Source: an uncultured Acetatifactor sp.
GTDB lineage: Bacteria; Bacillota; Clostridia; Lachnospirales; Lachnospiraceae
Direction: 5' to 3'
NCBI GenBank assembly: GCA_910579755.1
Contig: CAJTVB010000047.1
Coordinates: 1-18,018, forward strand
DNA length: 18,018 nt
The notes under the pieces were generated by a model that was given only the letters and a program-made list of their open reading frames with translations, ran no database searches and was not told the origin of the DNA. The translations under genes and the position numbers were made by a program. This document shows positions 8,376 to 15,524 of the stretch, piece by piece. Positions within the stretch are counted from its first letter, which is position 1. Every line of letters starts with the position of its first letter.

Positions 8376-8771
8376 ATGAAATATACGAAATATATTGTGC
8401 AATCGATTATCGGTTTATTTTTGTCCTTTGGCATTATGTGCTATCGAGGACTTTTCCAGACGGAGACCGCCGCAGACAGGGTAATGCTTGTCTGCGACGG
8501 TTTCTCCGCTGTGGCATTGCTGTATATGGCCGTAGGAGGACTTCTGTGGACAGCCTCCACCGGCTTTTTCGACATCTTTGGCTACGGGATCCGCAAGGGA
8601 GCCCACGCTCTGCTTCCTGGTCTGATTCATGACGACGGGGCAGGATATTATGAATATCGTGTTGAAAAGCAGGAAAGGCGGAAATCCGGCGGTGAAAAAT
8701 CCATGATCATTGTAGGGCTGGGATATTTCGTTCTGGGTATTGTACTCACGGTTGTGTGGTATTACCTATAG
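8376..8771 (+). CDS. Small three-helix membrane protein resembling DUF3899
   Basis: This 131-residue protein has three predicted membrane helices at about 5-24, 37-60 and 110-130. A cytoplasmic-type loop between the last two is rich in charged residues (YYEYRVEKQERRK). Landmarks shared with the two small proteins on the other strand are CDGF (40-43), a G-x-F-D stretch in GFFDIFGYGIRKG (63-75), and the YxEYR-like segment. It resembles the uncharacterised family annotated as DUF3899, from memory and not checked. The gene starts 11 bp after oppF and appears to be the last gene of the operon. Its repeated position after oppF suggests a role linked to the importer, for example assembly or regulation, but this is a guess. 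No catalytic motif is visible. Confidence 0.82.
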   Translation: MKYTKYIVQSIIGLFLSFGIMCYRGLFQTETAADRVMLVCDGFSAVALLYMAVGGLLWTASTGFFDIFGYGIRKGAHALLPGLIHDDGAGYYEYRVEKQERRKSGGEKSMIIVGLGYFVLGIVLTVVWYYL

Positions 8772-8790
8772 CCGAAATTAAGTACAAAGT
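8772..8790. other. 19-bp junction between convergent operons
   Basis: Only 19 bp separate the stop codons of the last gene of each operon. I see no GC-rich hairpin with a T-tract here. Any intrinsic terminator would have to lie inside the opposing gene, so transcripts from the two sides probably overlap unless Rho or collision stops them. Confidence 0.8.
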
Positions 8791-9186
8791 CTACCCTCGC
8801 AGCTGATAAAACAAAATCATAAACACAATGGATATGACGCAGAAGGTTCCTCCCACAGAAAACAGAAAACCAAACCCCCGTAAGGGATTGCTGCGTTTGT
8901 GTTCTACATAATCAAGATACTTTTCATCCTTTTTTTTCACTCCTGGTATCAGCATTCTCACCGCTCGGCCCACCATAAAGGAAATGCCGTCAAGGCCTCC
9001 CCTATTGGAAATCACAAACAGACATCCGATCAGCACCGTTACCAGACCAGGAATCAAGAAGGCATCACTGAGTATTCTATATTGCTCCAGTCTGGGGGCG
9101 GAGATAAATTCTTTTGTGGTCCTTTTTGGCGGATGCAATTTCCATCTGCTGCGCCTTGATGTATTTTTTCCTTTATAGAAATTCAT
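8791..9186 (-). CDS. Chimeric DUF3899-like gene with an OppF-derived 5' end; possibly a decayed copy
   Basis: The open frame encodes 131 residues. From about residue 33 it matches the two neighbouring small membrane proteins: LSDAF in place of CDGF, NRGGLDG in place of the G-x-F-D stretch, a YLDYVEHK loop and a final helix. The first membrane helix is missing. In its place is a very basic segment (NTSRRSRWKLHPPKRTTK) that is an out-of-frame reading of an OppF insertion fragment (9112-9163). No convincing ribosome site precedes the ATG, though it overlaps the upstream stop region (9173-9186), so re-initiation is possible. Base composition resembles the left operon more than the right. It may be a relic of a third importer operon whose oppF and DUF3899 genes were fused by deletion. 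Whether it makes a protein is uncertain. Confidence 0.6.
   Translation of the reverse strand: MNFYKGKNTSRRSRWKLHPPKRTTKEFISAPRLEQYRILSDAFLIPGLVTVLIGCLFVISNRGGLDGISFMVGRAVRMLIPGVKKKDEKYLDYVEHKRSNPLRGFGFLFSVGGTFCVISIVFMILFYQLRG
9112..9163 (-). repeat. Relic of an oppF coding segment inside another gene
   Basis: On the - strand this reads YIKAQQMEIASAKKDHK in the frame that continues straight after the stop codon of the upstream gene (TAA at 9175-9173). It is 49/52 identical to 7627-7678, while the oppF of its own operon has a quite different insertion. The OppF frame closes after RIYLRPQTGAI at a TAG. The overlying gene uses another frame. Confidence 0.93.
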
Positions 9187-9556
9187 ATACAGTCAACGCA
9201 ACCAGCGACAATACAAAGTACATCACGCCCGCCAGGAACAGACCTGCGGGAGACTTCCGTTCCGCCTTCTTCCGCTCCCGGTATTGGTAGATATCTTCCT
9301 TTTCCTCCCGTCTCAGGGCCGGGATTGTCAGATTGATGACCGTGCGCAGGCCATAGCCCGCCACGTCAAAGGCTCCCCGGTTATTCACGGCCCGGATGGC
9401 GCCCGATCCCAGAAGCATCACCGCGGCCACGAAAAAACCGTCGCATATCGAACGGCTCCAGCCGTAGTCTCTGCTGACGTTCAGGGCACACACGGCTGCC
9501 GTAAGGACTGCCCCCAGAGCCAGACATATCAGAAACGCTTTTCGGACCCCTTTCAT
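9173..9556 (-). CDS. Small three-helix membrane protein resembling DUF3899
   Basis: The chosen ATG at 9556 overlaps the oppF stop as ATGA, a classic coupled start, and yields 127 residues. An upstream in-frame ATG at 9604 would lie inside oppF and adds residues without a membrane or family pattern. Predicted helices are about 7-26, 38-57 and 105-125. CDGF (38-41), NNRGAFD (58-64), GYG, and YQYRERKK match the small protein at 8376-8771. It is the complete counterpart of that gene, placed identically after oppF. Role is unknown; proximity suggests a link to the importer. Resemblance to DUF3899 is from memory. G+C content is high, like the rest of the right operon, and falls just downstream of its end. 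Confidence 0.8.
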   Translation of the reverse strand: MKGVRKAFLICLALGAVLTAAVCALNVSRDYGWSRSICDGFFVAAVMLLGSGAIRAVNNRGAFDVAGYGLRTVINLTIPALRREEKEDIYQYRERKKAERKSPAGLFLAGVMYFVLSLVALTVYEFL

Positions 9557-10707
9557 TTCGAGGAAATCTCCGCCAGGATCTTCTGATATTCCGCCTCGTT
9601 GCATTGAACGAAGTGGCCGGGACGAACCTCCCGGAAGGATGGCTTATCCATGGTATAGTCATGCTCCGCCAGCGGATTATACGTAATACGCCGACGCTGA
9701 CGCTCATAGATGGGATCCGGCAGCGGGATAGCCGAAAGCAGTGACTTGGTATAAGGGTGCAGAGGATAGGCGAACAACTCGTCAGAATCCGCCAATTCCA
9801 CCATTTTCCCGTAATACATGACTCCGATACGGTCTGAAAAATATTTAACCACGGAAAGGTCATGGGCAATGAAAAGGATGGTCAGGCCAAAGCGTTCCCG
9901 CAGCTCGTTCAGGAGGTTGATGACCTGAGCCTGCACCGATACGTCCAGAGCGGACACCGGTTCATCCGCGATAATCAGCTCTGGATTCATGATAATGGAA
10001 CGGGCCACGCCGATACGCTGCCTCTGGCCGCCGGAGAACTCATGGGGATAACGGGAGGCGTGTTCCCGAACCAGTCCCACCAGCTCCAGCATTTCATAGA
10101 CTTTATCGTCGATCACATTTTTATCCCGCTCTCCCTGAATCACCAGCCCTTCTGAAATAATTTCACGTACGGTCATTCTCGGGTCCAGAGAAGCGATGGG
10201 GTCCTGGAAGATCATCTGAATCTGGGTAACCAGGCGGGTCTTCTTTGCCTTTCTCAGCTTCTCCTTATATTCGCTTTCCAGTTTTATCTTCTCTTCCCCG
10301 GCTGCCGCCGCGAGCTTAGGTTCATATTCGTTCTTCAGTTCTTCCATGCGCCTGGCGGCGTATTCCTTGTCGCAGTTCTTCTGATCCTCCCGGGCAGCCT
10401 TGATCTGGGCCTTCAGCTCGGCAATGCGGGCGGGGTCCTTCGTCTTTTTCAGCTCGTCCTTGTAGGACTGAATGCCCGCGGCAATGCGCACGCCCTTAAA
10501 GTAAATGTTGCCGGAGGTGATATTGTACAGCTTGATGATGGATCGTCCGGTGGTGGTCTTGCCGCAGCCGGACTCACCTACCAAACCGAAGACCTCTCCC
10601 TTGCGAATATCAAAGCTGACATCATCCACAGCCTTTGTCACAAAATCACCCGCCTTAAAATACTGGCAGAGGTGTTCGACCCTCAGCAGGGGTTCCTGAT
10701 TATTCAT
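9553..10707 (-). CDS. oppF: OppF-type ATPase with 83-residue charged coiled-coil insertion
   Basis: This is a 384-residue ATPase with Walker A GESGCGKT (44-51), Q168, signature FSGGQRQR (S225), Walker B with D248 and E249, and H282. The insertion at about 79-161 is rich in Lys, Glu, Arg and Ala and likely a helical hairpin or coiled coil; it is about 30 residues longer than in the left copy and shares little sequence with it beyond the first residues (AAG..SYK). The short C-terminal tail with PGHFVQC again lacks the usual Cys motif. It overlaps oppD by 8 bp, the same overlap as in the left operon, with GGGAGG (- strand, 10719-10714) six bases before the ATG. It would dimerise with the OppD encoded just upstream. 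Confidence 0.95.
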   Translation of the reverse strand: MNNQEPLLRVEHLCQYFKAGDFVTKAVDDVSFDIRKGEVFGLVGESGCGKTTTGRSIIKLYNITSGNIYFKGVRIAAGIQSYKDELKKTKDPARIAELKAQIKAAREDQKNCDKEYAARRMEELKNEYEPKLAAAAGEEKIKLESEYKEKLRKAKKTRLVTQIQMIFQDPIASLDPRMTVREIISEGLVIQGERDKNVIDDKVYEMLELVGLVREHASRYPHEFSGGQRQRIGVARSIIMNPELIIADEPVSALDVSVQAQVINLLNELRERFGLTILFIAHDLSVVKYFSDRIGVMYYGKMVELADSDELFAYPLHPYTKSLLSAIPLPDPIYERQRRRITYNPLAEHDYTMDKPSFREVRPGHFVQCNEAEYQKILAEISSK

Positions 10708-12853
10708 GTTCGGCCTCCCTTCTCCGGTTCATCCTGGCGATACGGTCCATGACAGCCTTGGGCGGATCCACCTTGGGCGCGTCCGGATGCAGCAACCAGG
10801 TAGCGGCGTAATGGGTGTCGCTGATCTGAAACATGGGCGGCTGCCGCTCAAAGTCAATCTGCATAGCATACTGGTTCCTGGGGGCAAAGGCATCCCCCTT
10901 GGGCGGGTAGATCATGTTGGGAGGCGTACCGGGAATCGCGGCAAGCTTCTCGTTGGTATCCAGATCCGGCATGGAGGAAAGCAGCGCCCAGGTATAAGGA
11001 TGGGCTGCATGATAAAAAATATCCTCGCTGGTGCCGTATTCCACAATCTTTCCGGCGTACATGACGGCTACCCGGTCCGCCATATTGGCAACCACACCCA
11101 GGTCATGGGTGATGAAAATCACGGAAAGATGACGCTCCATCTTCAGCTTGCTGATAAGCTCCAGGATCTGAGACTGGATCGTTACATCCAAAGCCGTAGT
11201 GGGTTCATCGCAGATAAGGATGTCCGGATTGGCGGCCAGGGCGATGGCAATGACGATACGCTGGCGCATACCGCCGGAAAACTCAAAGGGATACTGCCGG
11301 AAACGCTTATGCGGCTCGGAGATTCCCACCTCCTCCATCAGGCGAATCGCACGGTGCCTGGCAATCCGGGGCGTCACCCGGTCAACGATGCCGGAAGCGT
11401 TCTCCATCAGGTAATTGATGGAAGCGATGGTTTCGGCATGGTAATCCCGGCTGCCTGCGTCGTCCAGCATCTTCTGATAATGCGCTATCAGCCGGTCAAG
11501 GATGCGCGTCAGGTTTGTCTTGATCAGTTCCAGATCGGTAACGGCAGCCTCCGCCACCTCCCAATCGGGTTTTCTTCCATTGGCTACAACGGTGTCATGC
11601 TTACGCTTCTCCCGTTCGTGCTTACGCAGGATCCCTACATTGGCCTTTACGCCGCGAAAATATTTATCCAACTCGCTCTTTACGCTGGGCGAAAAAGTAT
11701 AGACCAGACTGTCTCTGCTGACGGCGAGAGGATCAATGGTTCCTTTCACCGTCTCGCTCAGCTTCTTCCAGGTATCCATACACTGTTTTTTATCCAGCTT
11801 CTCCGCGGCATAAACCGCCCGGGCGGCCTCCAGCTCGGAAACCGCTGCGCGCATATGGACATAGCACTGGTCCGCAGAATAGGTCAGGGCCCGCTCGGCG
11901 TCGGAGAGGAAATTCGTCATAAAATCTTTCTCCAGGTAATCCAGCAGAAAATCATTCAGTTTCTCCAGCGGCAGATCCGGCAGCGGCTTCTCGGAGAAGG
12001 TCACGTAATAGCCCATGCGGAAGAAATTCGGCTTTGGCTTTTTGACGCCTTCCTCCATAATATCCCGCAGACGGTAAAGACTCTCAAGCGCCGCCTTATA
12101 ATCCTTTTTCTGAAAATTCTGTTCCAGAGAGGATGCGTTCTGCAGTACCTCCGCCTTATACGAATCCGGATCCACCACATATTTGTTCAGGGATTCCCGA
12201 CTGCAGCGGGCGATGTCCTTGATGCGGTCCGCCGCCCCCCTGGCCACAGTGCTTTTTTCCAGTTCAAAGACAATGATCCCGATATCGTCCAGCGCCTCCG
12301 ATGCGCCCTCATGGGCGATGTTGTAGGCAGCCTCCAGCTCGGTGTGCTTTTTTTCGAACTGTTGGAACTTTTTACAGCTGACGGCAGCCCGTCCCCGCTC
12401 CGCGTCATTTGCGGCGCTGGCAGCCATTTTATTTTCCAGCGTCGTAAGATAGGTGCGGAAAGAACGTTTGCTCTCCCGCTGGCGGATCCTGCCCTTGAGG
12501 AGCATGGCCTCCGTGAGCTGTCGGCCGATGCGCACGATGGGGTTCAGGGAGGACATGGGATCCTGGAAGATCATGGCGATCCTATCTCCCCGGATCTTAT
12601 GGAAATCCTCCTCCGATATCTTCAGCAGATCCTGGCCGTCATAGATGATTTCGCCGGACTCCACAATGGAGTTTCCCGCAAGGATCCCCAGGATGGCCTT
12701 GCTGGTGACGGACTTGCCGGAGCCGGACTCGCCTACAATCGCCAGGGTCTCACCCTTGGCCAGGTCAAAGTCGATGCCGCGGACTGCCTGCACCTTACCG
12801 TTGCTGGTCCGGAAAGAAATGCGTAAATCCTGTACATGCAGTTTGTTTTCCAT
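10700..12853 (-). CDS. oppD: OppD-type ATPase with ~378-residue helical insertion
   Basis: The 717 residues carry Walker A GESGSGKS (41-48), signature FSGGMRQR (S526), Walker B with D549 and E550, and H583; the Q-loop is in IAMIFQDPMSSLNP. The insertion runs from after EAMLLKG (about 122) to before HRAIRLMEEVGI (about 500). It shares spaced landmarks with the left copy: MGYY (280-283), a following PLP motif, DSLVYTF, and HEREKRK starting at 412, so it is one homologous domain and not two independent gains. The tail reads GDAFAPRNQYAMQID with none of the usual cysteines. Start ATG overlaps the oppC stop by one base (TGATG) behind a G-rich ribosome site. A 2.1-kb open frame on the opposite strand is a composition artefact. 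Confidence 0.95.
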   Translation of the reverse strand: MENKLHVQDLRISFRTSNGKVQAVRGIDFDLAKGETLAIVGESGSGKSVTSKAILGILAGNSIVESGEIIYDGQDLLKISEEDFHKIRGDRIAMIFQDPMSSLNPIVRIGRQLTEAMLLKGRIRQRESKRSFRTYLTTLENKMAASAANDAERGRAAVSCKKFQQFEKKHTELEAAYNIAHEGASEALDDIGIIVFELEKSTVARGAADRIKDIARCSRESLNKYVVDPDSYKAEVLQNASSLEQNFQKKDYKAALESLYRLRDIMEEGVKKPKPNFFRMGYYVTFSEKPLPDLPLEKLNDFLLDYLEKDFMTNFLSDAERALTYSADQCYVHMRAAVSELEAARAVYAAEKLDKKQCMDTWKKLSETVKGTIDPLAVSRDSLVYTFSPSVKSELDKYFRGVKANVGILRKHEREKRKHDTVVANGRKPDWEVAEAAVTDLELIKTNLTRILDRLIAHYQKMLDDAGSRDYHAETIASINYLMENASGIVDRVTPRIARHRAIRLMEEVGISEPHKRFRQYPFEFSGGMRQRIVIAIALAANPDILICDEPTTALDVTIQSQILELISKLKMERHLSVIFITHDLGVVANMADRVAVMYAGKIVEYGTSEDIFYHAAHPYTWALLSSMPDLDTNEKLAAIPGTPPNMIYPPKGDAFAPRNQYAMQIDFERQPPMFQISDTHYAATWLLHPDAPKVDPPKAVMDRIARMNRRREAEHE

Positions 12854-14379
12854 CAGTCGTCCACCCCCCTTGTGGTAGGATTAAATGCATCGCGAAGGCC
12901 GTTGCCGAACAGGTTGAAGCAGATCATCAAAAGTCCCAGGAAGATACTGGGAAAGAGCATGGCGTGAGGCGCCGTAGTGGCAGCGCCGTTGCCCTGACTG
13001 AGCAGGGTGCCGATGGTAGTACCAGCGTAAGTGGAGAGATCCACGATACCCAGATAGGTCATGGAAGTCTCCGAGTTGATGACACCGGGGATTACCAGGG
13101 CGCAGCTAGTGATGATGGTGCCGATGGCGTTGGGGAAGATATGCTTGAACATCAGCCTCCCGTCGCCGGCGCCCAGAGTGCGCGCCGCCAAGACGAACTC
13201 CTGCCCTTTAAAGCGGTAGAACTGCTTTCTGGTCAGAGCCGCCATACCGATCCATCCCGTTAAGACGAAGGCAAACAGGAAAGACACCACCACGCCCACC
13301 TTCTGGGCCAGATGCAGCTGGAACAGGGTGGTCACCACCACAAAGGGTACCCCCGAGAGGATATCGGCGATTCGATCCAGCGTCATATCGATCGCGCCGC
13401 CGTAATAGCCTTGAATGGAGCCGTACACCGCGCCGATGCTTAAGTTGATAACCGATACCAAAACGGCAAAAATCAGAGAGAAACGGGCGCCCAGACCGAT
13501 AGCGGTAAACAGATCGAGTCCCATTACGTTAGTCCCCATCAGATAACTCGGTTCATGGCCGTTGAGATAAATATAGTAGTTATAATACAGGATCCGACAC
13601 TGAACCGAACCGGCCTTGGCGGTAGAATAGACCCAGTCGCCCGGATCGCCCGCAAGCCGGATGGAGTCATACGGCGCGCCGGCCCGGTCAGAGCGGGTGG
13701 AGTAAGCCGGGATGAAGTTTCCCTCCTCGTCCAGCAGCGCCGTGCCGTCGTTGCTCATCTTGTACCAGATGTTTGGATTATCGCCAATGCCATTGATATC
13801 TTCCGCGTCCACATAAGGATAGATGACCTGGATACCGGTCTCGTTCTGCCAGTCCTGCAGCTTCTGGTAGTCCGCGTAGCTGAAGTTACGGTAAATGATA
13901 CCCATGGCGTAATAGGCATTGACCTCAAGGTCGTAGGTATAGCGCTTGATCATCTGGCCGCGCTTCTTTTCCTCGGTCTCGTGGGTGTCCCGGATGCGGA
14001 TAATGGGATTCATGCCCGTTTCAATGCCGATGCCCTTCCAGATGGTCATGGCCCTTTCATTCTGACTGTCCATGTTCTTGGCGCCGTTCAGGATCCCGAA
14101 CTCAGAGAAAAAGGGGCTGAAGGGCGGATAATTGACATACATGGGGTCTTTATCGTCGGCGGAATATTGGGAGAAGACTGGCACAAAAATGGCATAGAGC
14201 ACCAGGAACAGGAGGATCCACGCAGCGATCACCGAAGACTTGTTCTTGCTGAACCGAATCATGGCGTCGGCAAAAAAGCTGCGAGCCTTAGTCTGCAGCT
14301 CTTTGTCGTGGAGCCTCTCATTTTCCTGCACAAAAGCAAACTTCTCGGCAGGAATCCGTTCATTCATCATATCAGTCAT
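12853..14379 (-). CDS. oppC: OppC-type permease with a large extracytoplasmic insertion
   Basis: This 508-residue protein has TM1 at about 50-69 and then about 210 residues outside the membrane before the core motif MGTNVMGLDLFTA (281-293). The outer segment shares ETGMNPI (120-126), DWQNETGIQVIYP (176-188) and a NPNIWYKM-like stretch with the left-operon OppC. The core helices and coupling loop (FKGQEFVLAARTLGAGDGRL, about 390-409) are well conserved, and the tail ends LRDAFNPTTRG. ATG at 14379 follows GGGAGGAG (- strand, 14393-14386) by six bases; further Met codons at residues 4 and 5 are less well placed. The gene lies 14 bp after oppB. It forms half of the membrane channel; the outer domain has no known function that I can name. 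Confidence 0.94.
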   Translation of the reverse strand: MTDMMNERIPAEKFAFVQENERLHDKELQTKARSFFADAMIRFSKNKSSVIAAWILLFLVLYAIFVPVFSQYSADDKDPMYVNYPPFSPFFSEFGILNGAKNMDSQNERAMTIWKGIGIETGMNPIIRIRDTHETEEKKRGQMIKRYTYDLEVNAYYAMGIIYRNFSYADYQKLQDWQNETGIQVIYPYVDAEDINGIGDNPNIWYKMSNDGTALLDEEGNFIPAYSTRSDRAGAPYDSIRLAGDPGDWVYSTAKAGSVQCRILYYNYYIYLNGHEPSYLMGTNVMGLDLFTAIGLGARFSLIFAVLVSVINLSIGAVYGSIQGYYGGAIDMTLDRIADILSGVPFVVVTTLFQLHLAQKVGVVVSFLFAFVLTGWIGMAALTRKQFYRFKGQEFVLAARTLGAGDGRLMFKHIFPNAIGTIITSCALVIPGVINSETSMTYLGIVDLSTYAGTTIGTLLSQGNGAATTAPHAMLFPSIFLGLLMICFNLFGNGLRDAFNPTTRGVDD

Positions 14380-14393
14380 CGTTTACTCCTCCC

Positions 14394-15347
14394 TTACTTT
14401 TTGGAGCCCATGCGAATGCGCGGGTCAATAAAACCGTAGCTGACGTCCACCACAAGGCTGGCCGCCAGACCGATGGCGGTGTAGAAGCAGGTGGACAGCA
14501 TGAAGATATTATAGTCAAGACCGTTGATAGCGTTCAGGGTCAGGCCGCCCACGCCGGGGATGGCGAAGATCCCCTCGATGATGAGGGATCCCCCCAGGAT
14601 ACCGATGAACTCACCGAAGATGGCGGGGACAATGACCACAAAGCAGTTGCGCAGGGCGTGGCGCACCGTAGCCTGAGCGCGGGTCAGACCCTTGGTGCGG
14701 GCCAGTAGCATGAACTCGCTGGTCAGCACCTCGGTCAGCTCGGCGCGGGTGGTGCGGACAAAGCCCGCGATGGTGCCGAAAGAAAGAGCCATCACCGGCG
14801 GGATCAGGGAGCGGAACATCTTCCACGCAAAATAGTTGGTGCCACCGGCCATAAGGAAGGGGAACCACTGGAGCTTAAAGCAGAAAATATACTGAATCAG
14901 AAAAGCGTAGACAAAGCTGGGTACCGAAATAACCACCATGGTCAGGGTGGAGATGGCGTAGTCGATCCATGTGTTCTTCTTCAGGGCCGCGAAAATGCCC
15001 AGTCCGATTCCAATCGGAATAGATCCTATGATGGAATACAGGTTGACGATCATGGTGGCGGGCAGCTTGCTGACAAAAATATCCCACACATTCTGGCCGA
15101 AGTACAGCTTCTCGCTGAGGCCCCAGTCCCAATTGGTAAAAATATTCTTCAAAAACAGCCAGAACTGCGCCAGATACGGCTCGTTATAACCCAGGGCCTC
15201 CCGCCGCATGAGTACCACAGCGGTATGCGGATCCTCCGGCGGAAGCACCGGCAGGGGGAGCATACGGACAAGAACGAAGCACATCAGGGTGATGATAAAA
15301 AACACCATGACCATATACAGCATTCTCTGGAGAATATATTTGACCAT
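14394..15347 (-). CDS. oppB: Oligopeptide-type ABC transporter permease OppB
   Basis: The 317-residue protein is collinear with the left-operon OppB without gaps through its core. It has six predicted membrane helices and the coupling loop RAELTEVLTSEFMLLARTKG and following residues (201-234). The tail is GFIDPRIRMG. ATG at 15347 has GGAGG on the - strand at 15360-15356, eight bases upstream. It is the first gene after a 175-bp hairpin-rich gap following the binding protein gene. Sequence is much richer in G+C than the left copy, so the two have been diverging for long or came from different sources. Pairs with OppC downstream to form the channel. Confidence 0.95.
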   Translation of the reverse strand: MVKYILQRMLYMVMVFFIITLMCFVLVRMLPLPVLPPEDPHTAVVLMRREALGYNEPYLAQFWLFLKNIFTNWDWGLSEKLYFGQNVWDIFVSKLPATMIVNLYSIIGSIPIGIGLGIFAALKKNTWIDYAISTLTMVVISVPSFVYAFLIQYIFCFKLQWFPFLMAGGTNYFAWKMFRSLIPPVMALSFGTIAGFVRTTRAELTEVLTSEFMLLARTKGLTRAQATVRHALRNCFVVIVPAIFGEFIGILGGSLIIEGIFAIPGVGGLTLNAINGLDYNIFMLSTCFYTAIGLAASLVVDVSYGFIDPRIRMGSKK

Positions 15348-15373
15348 TCAAAGATCCTCCGTTTCTTTTATAT

Positions 15374-15424
15374 TGGTTCTCGTATATACCCCGCAGCCCA
15401 GCTGCGGGGTATATACGAGAACCA
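15374..15424 (-). repeat. Perfect 24-bp inverted repeat upstream of oppB
   Basis: Bases 15374-15397 are exactly complementary to 15401-15424, with only CCA between. Each arm contains the smaller palindrome GTATATAC (15382-15389 and 15409-15416) and a CCCCGCAGC / GCTGCGGGG inner stem. It lies 26 bp upstream of the oppB start and has no T-tract suited to termination in either direction. As RNA it would be a very stable hairpin; as DNA it could extrude a cruciform or bind a dimeric protein. Position matches the 2548-2592 hairpin of the other operon. Confidence 0.95.
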
Positions 15425-15451
15425 GCGTGTATTCTATTGTCATGAATAACA

Positions 15452-15479
15452 GCAGGAGGGGCGAAAAGCCGCCCCCTGC
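15452..15479 (-). terminator. GC-rich hairpin after binding protein gene, possible attenuating terminator
   Basis: Read on the - strand, an A-tract precedes GCAG-GGGGCG, a GCTTTT loop, and CGCCCC-TC-CTGC, a ten-pair stem with a two-base bulge. The tail TGTTATT is a weak U-tract, so termination would be partial. It is the positional match of the hairpin at 2504-2546 and likely trims transcription between the binding protein and permease genes. Confidence 0.6.
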
Positions 15480-15501
15480 CTTTTAGTCGTTACTTATCAA
15501 A

Positions 15502-15524
15502 GATTTGAGCTCAGGCTCGAAATC
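15502..15524 (-). repeat. Short hairpin overlapping the binding protein stop codon
   Basis: GATTTCGAGC at 15524-15515 (- strand) pairs with GCTCAAATC at 15510-15502 with one bulged base and a four-base loop. It overlaps the TGA at 15525-15523 and is followed by TTTGAT. It may protect the end of the binding-protein mRNA; a terminator role is weak. Confidence 0.5.

Noticed and set aside
8361..8378. TTG at 8361 as start of the left small membrane protein
   Set aside because: It overlaps the oppF stop and has no ribosome site, whereas ATG 8376 follows GAAGAAGG.
9554..9604. ATG at 9604 as start of the right small membrane protein
   Set aside because: The extension lies inside oppF and reads as non-family sequence; ATG 9556 forms an ATGA overlap with the oppF stop and begins just before the first helix.
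10706..12826. A 706-codon open frame on the + strand opposite oppD
   Set aside because: The - strand frame has full ATPase motifs and ribosome site. The opposite frame shows no family pattern and arises from G+C-rich codon usage.
13555..14439. A 294-codon open frame on the + strand opposite oppC/oppB
   Set aside because: Spans two real genes on the other strand and shows no protein-family features.
15348..15373. Possible internal promoter (TATAAA on the - strand) before the right oppB
   Set aside because: No acceptable -35 element at the right distance, and the stretch is occupied by the palindrome.
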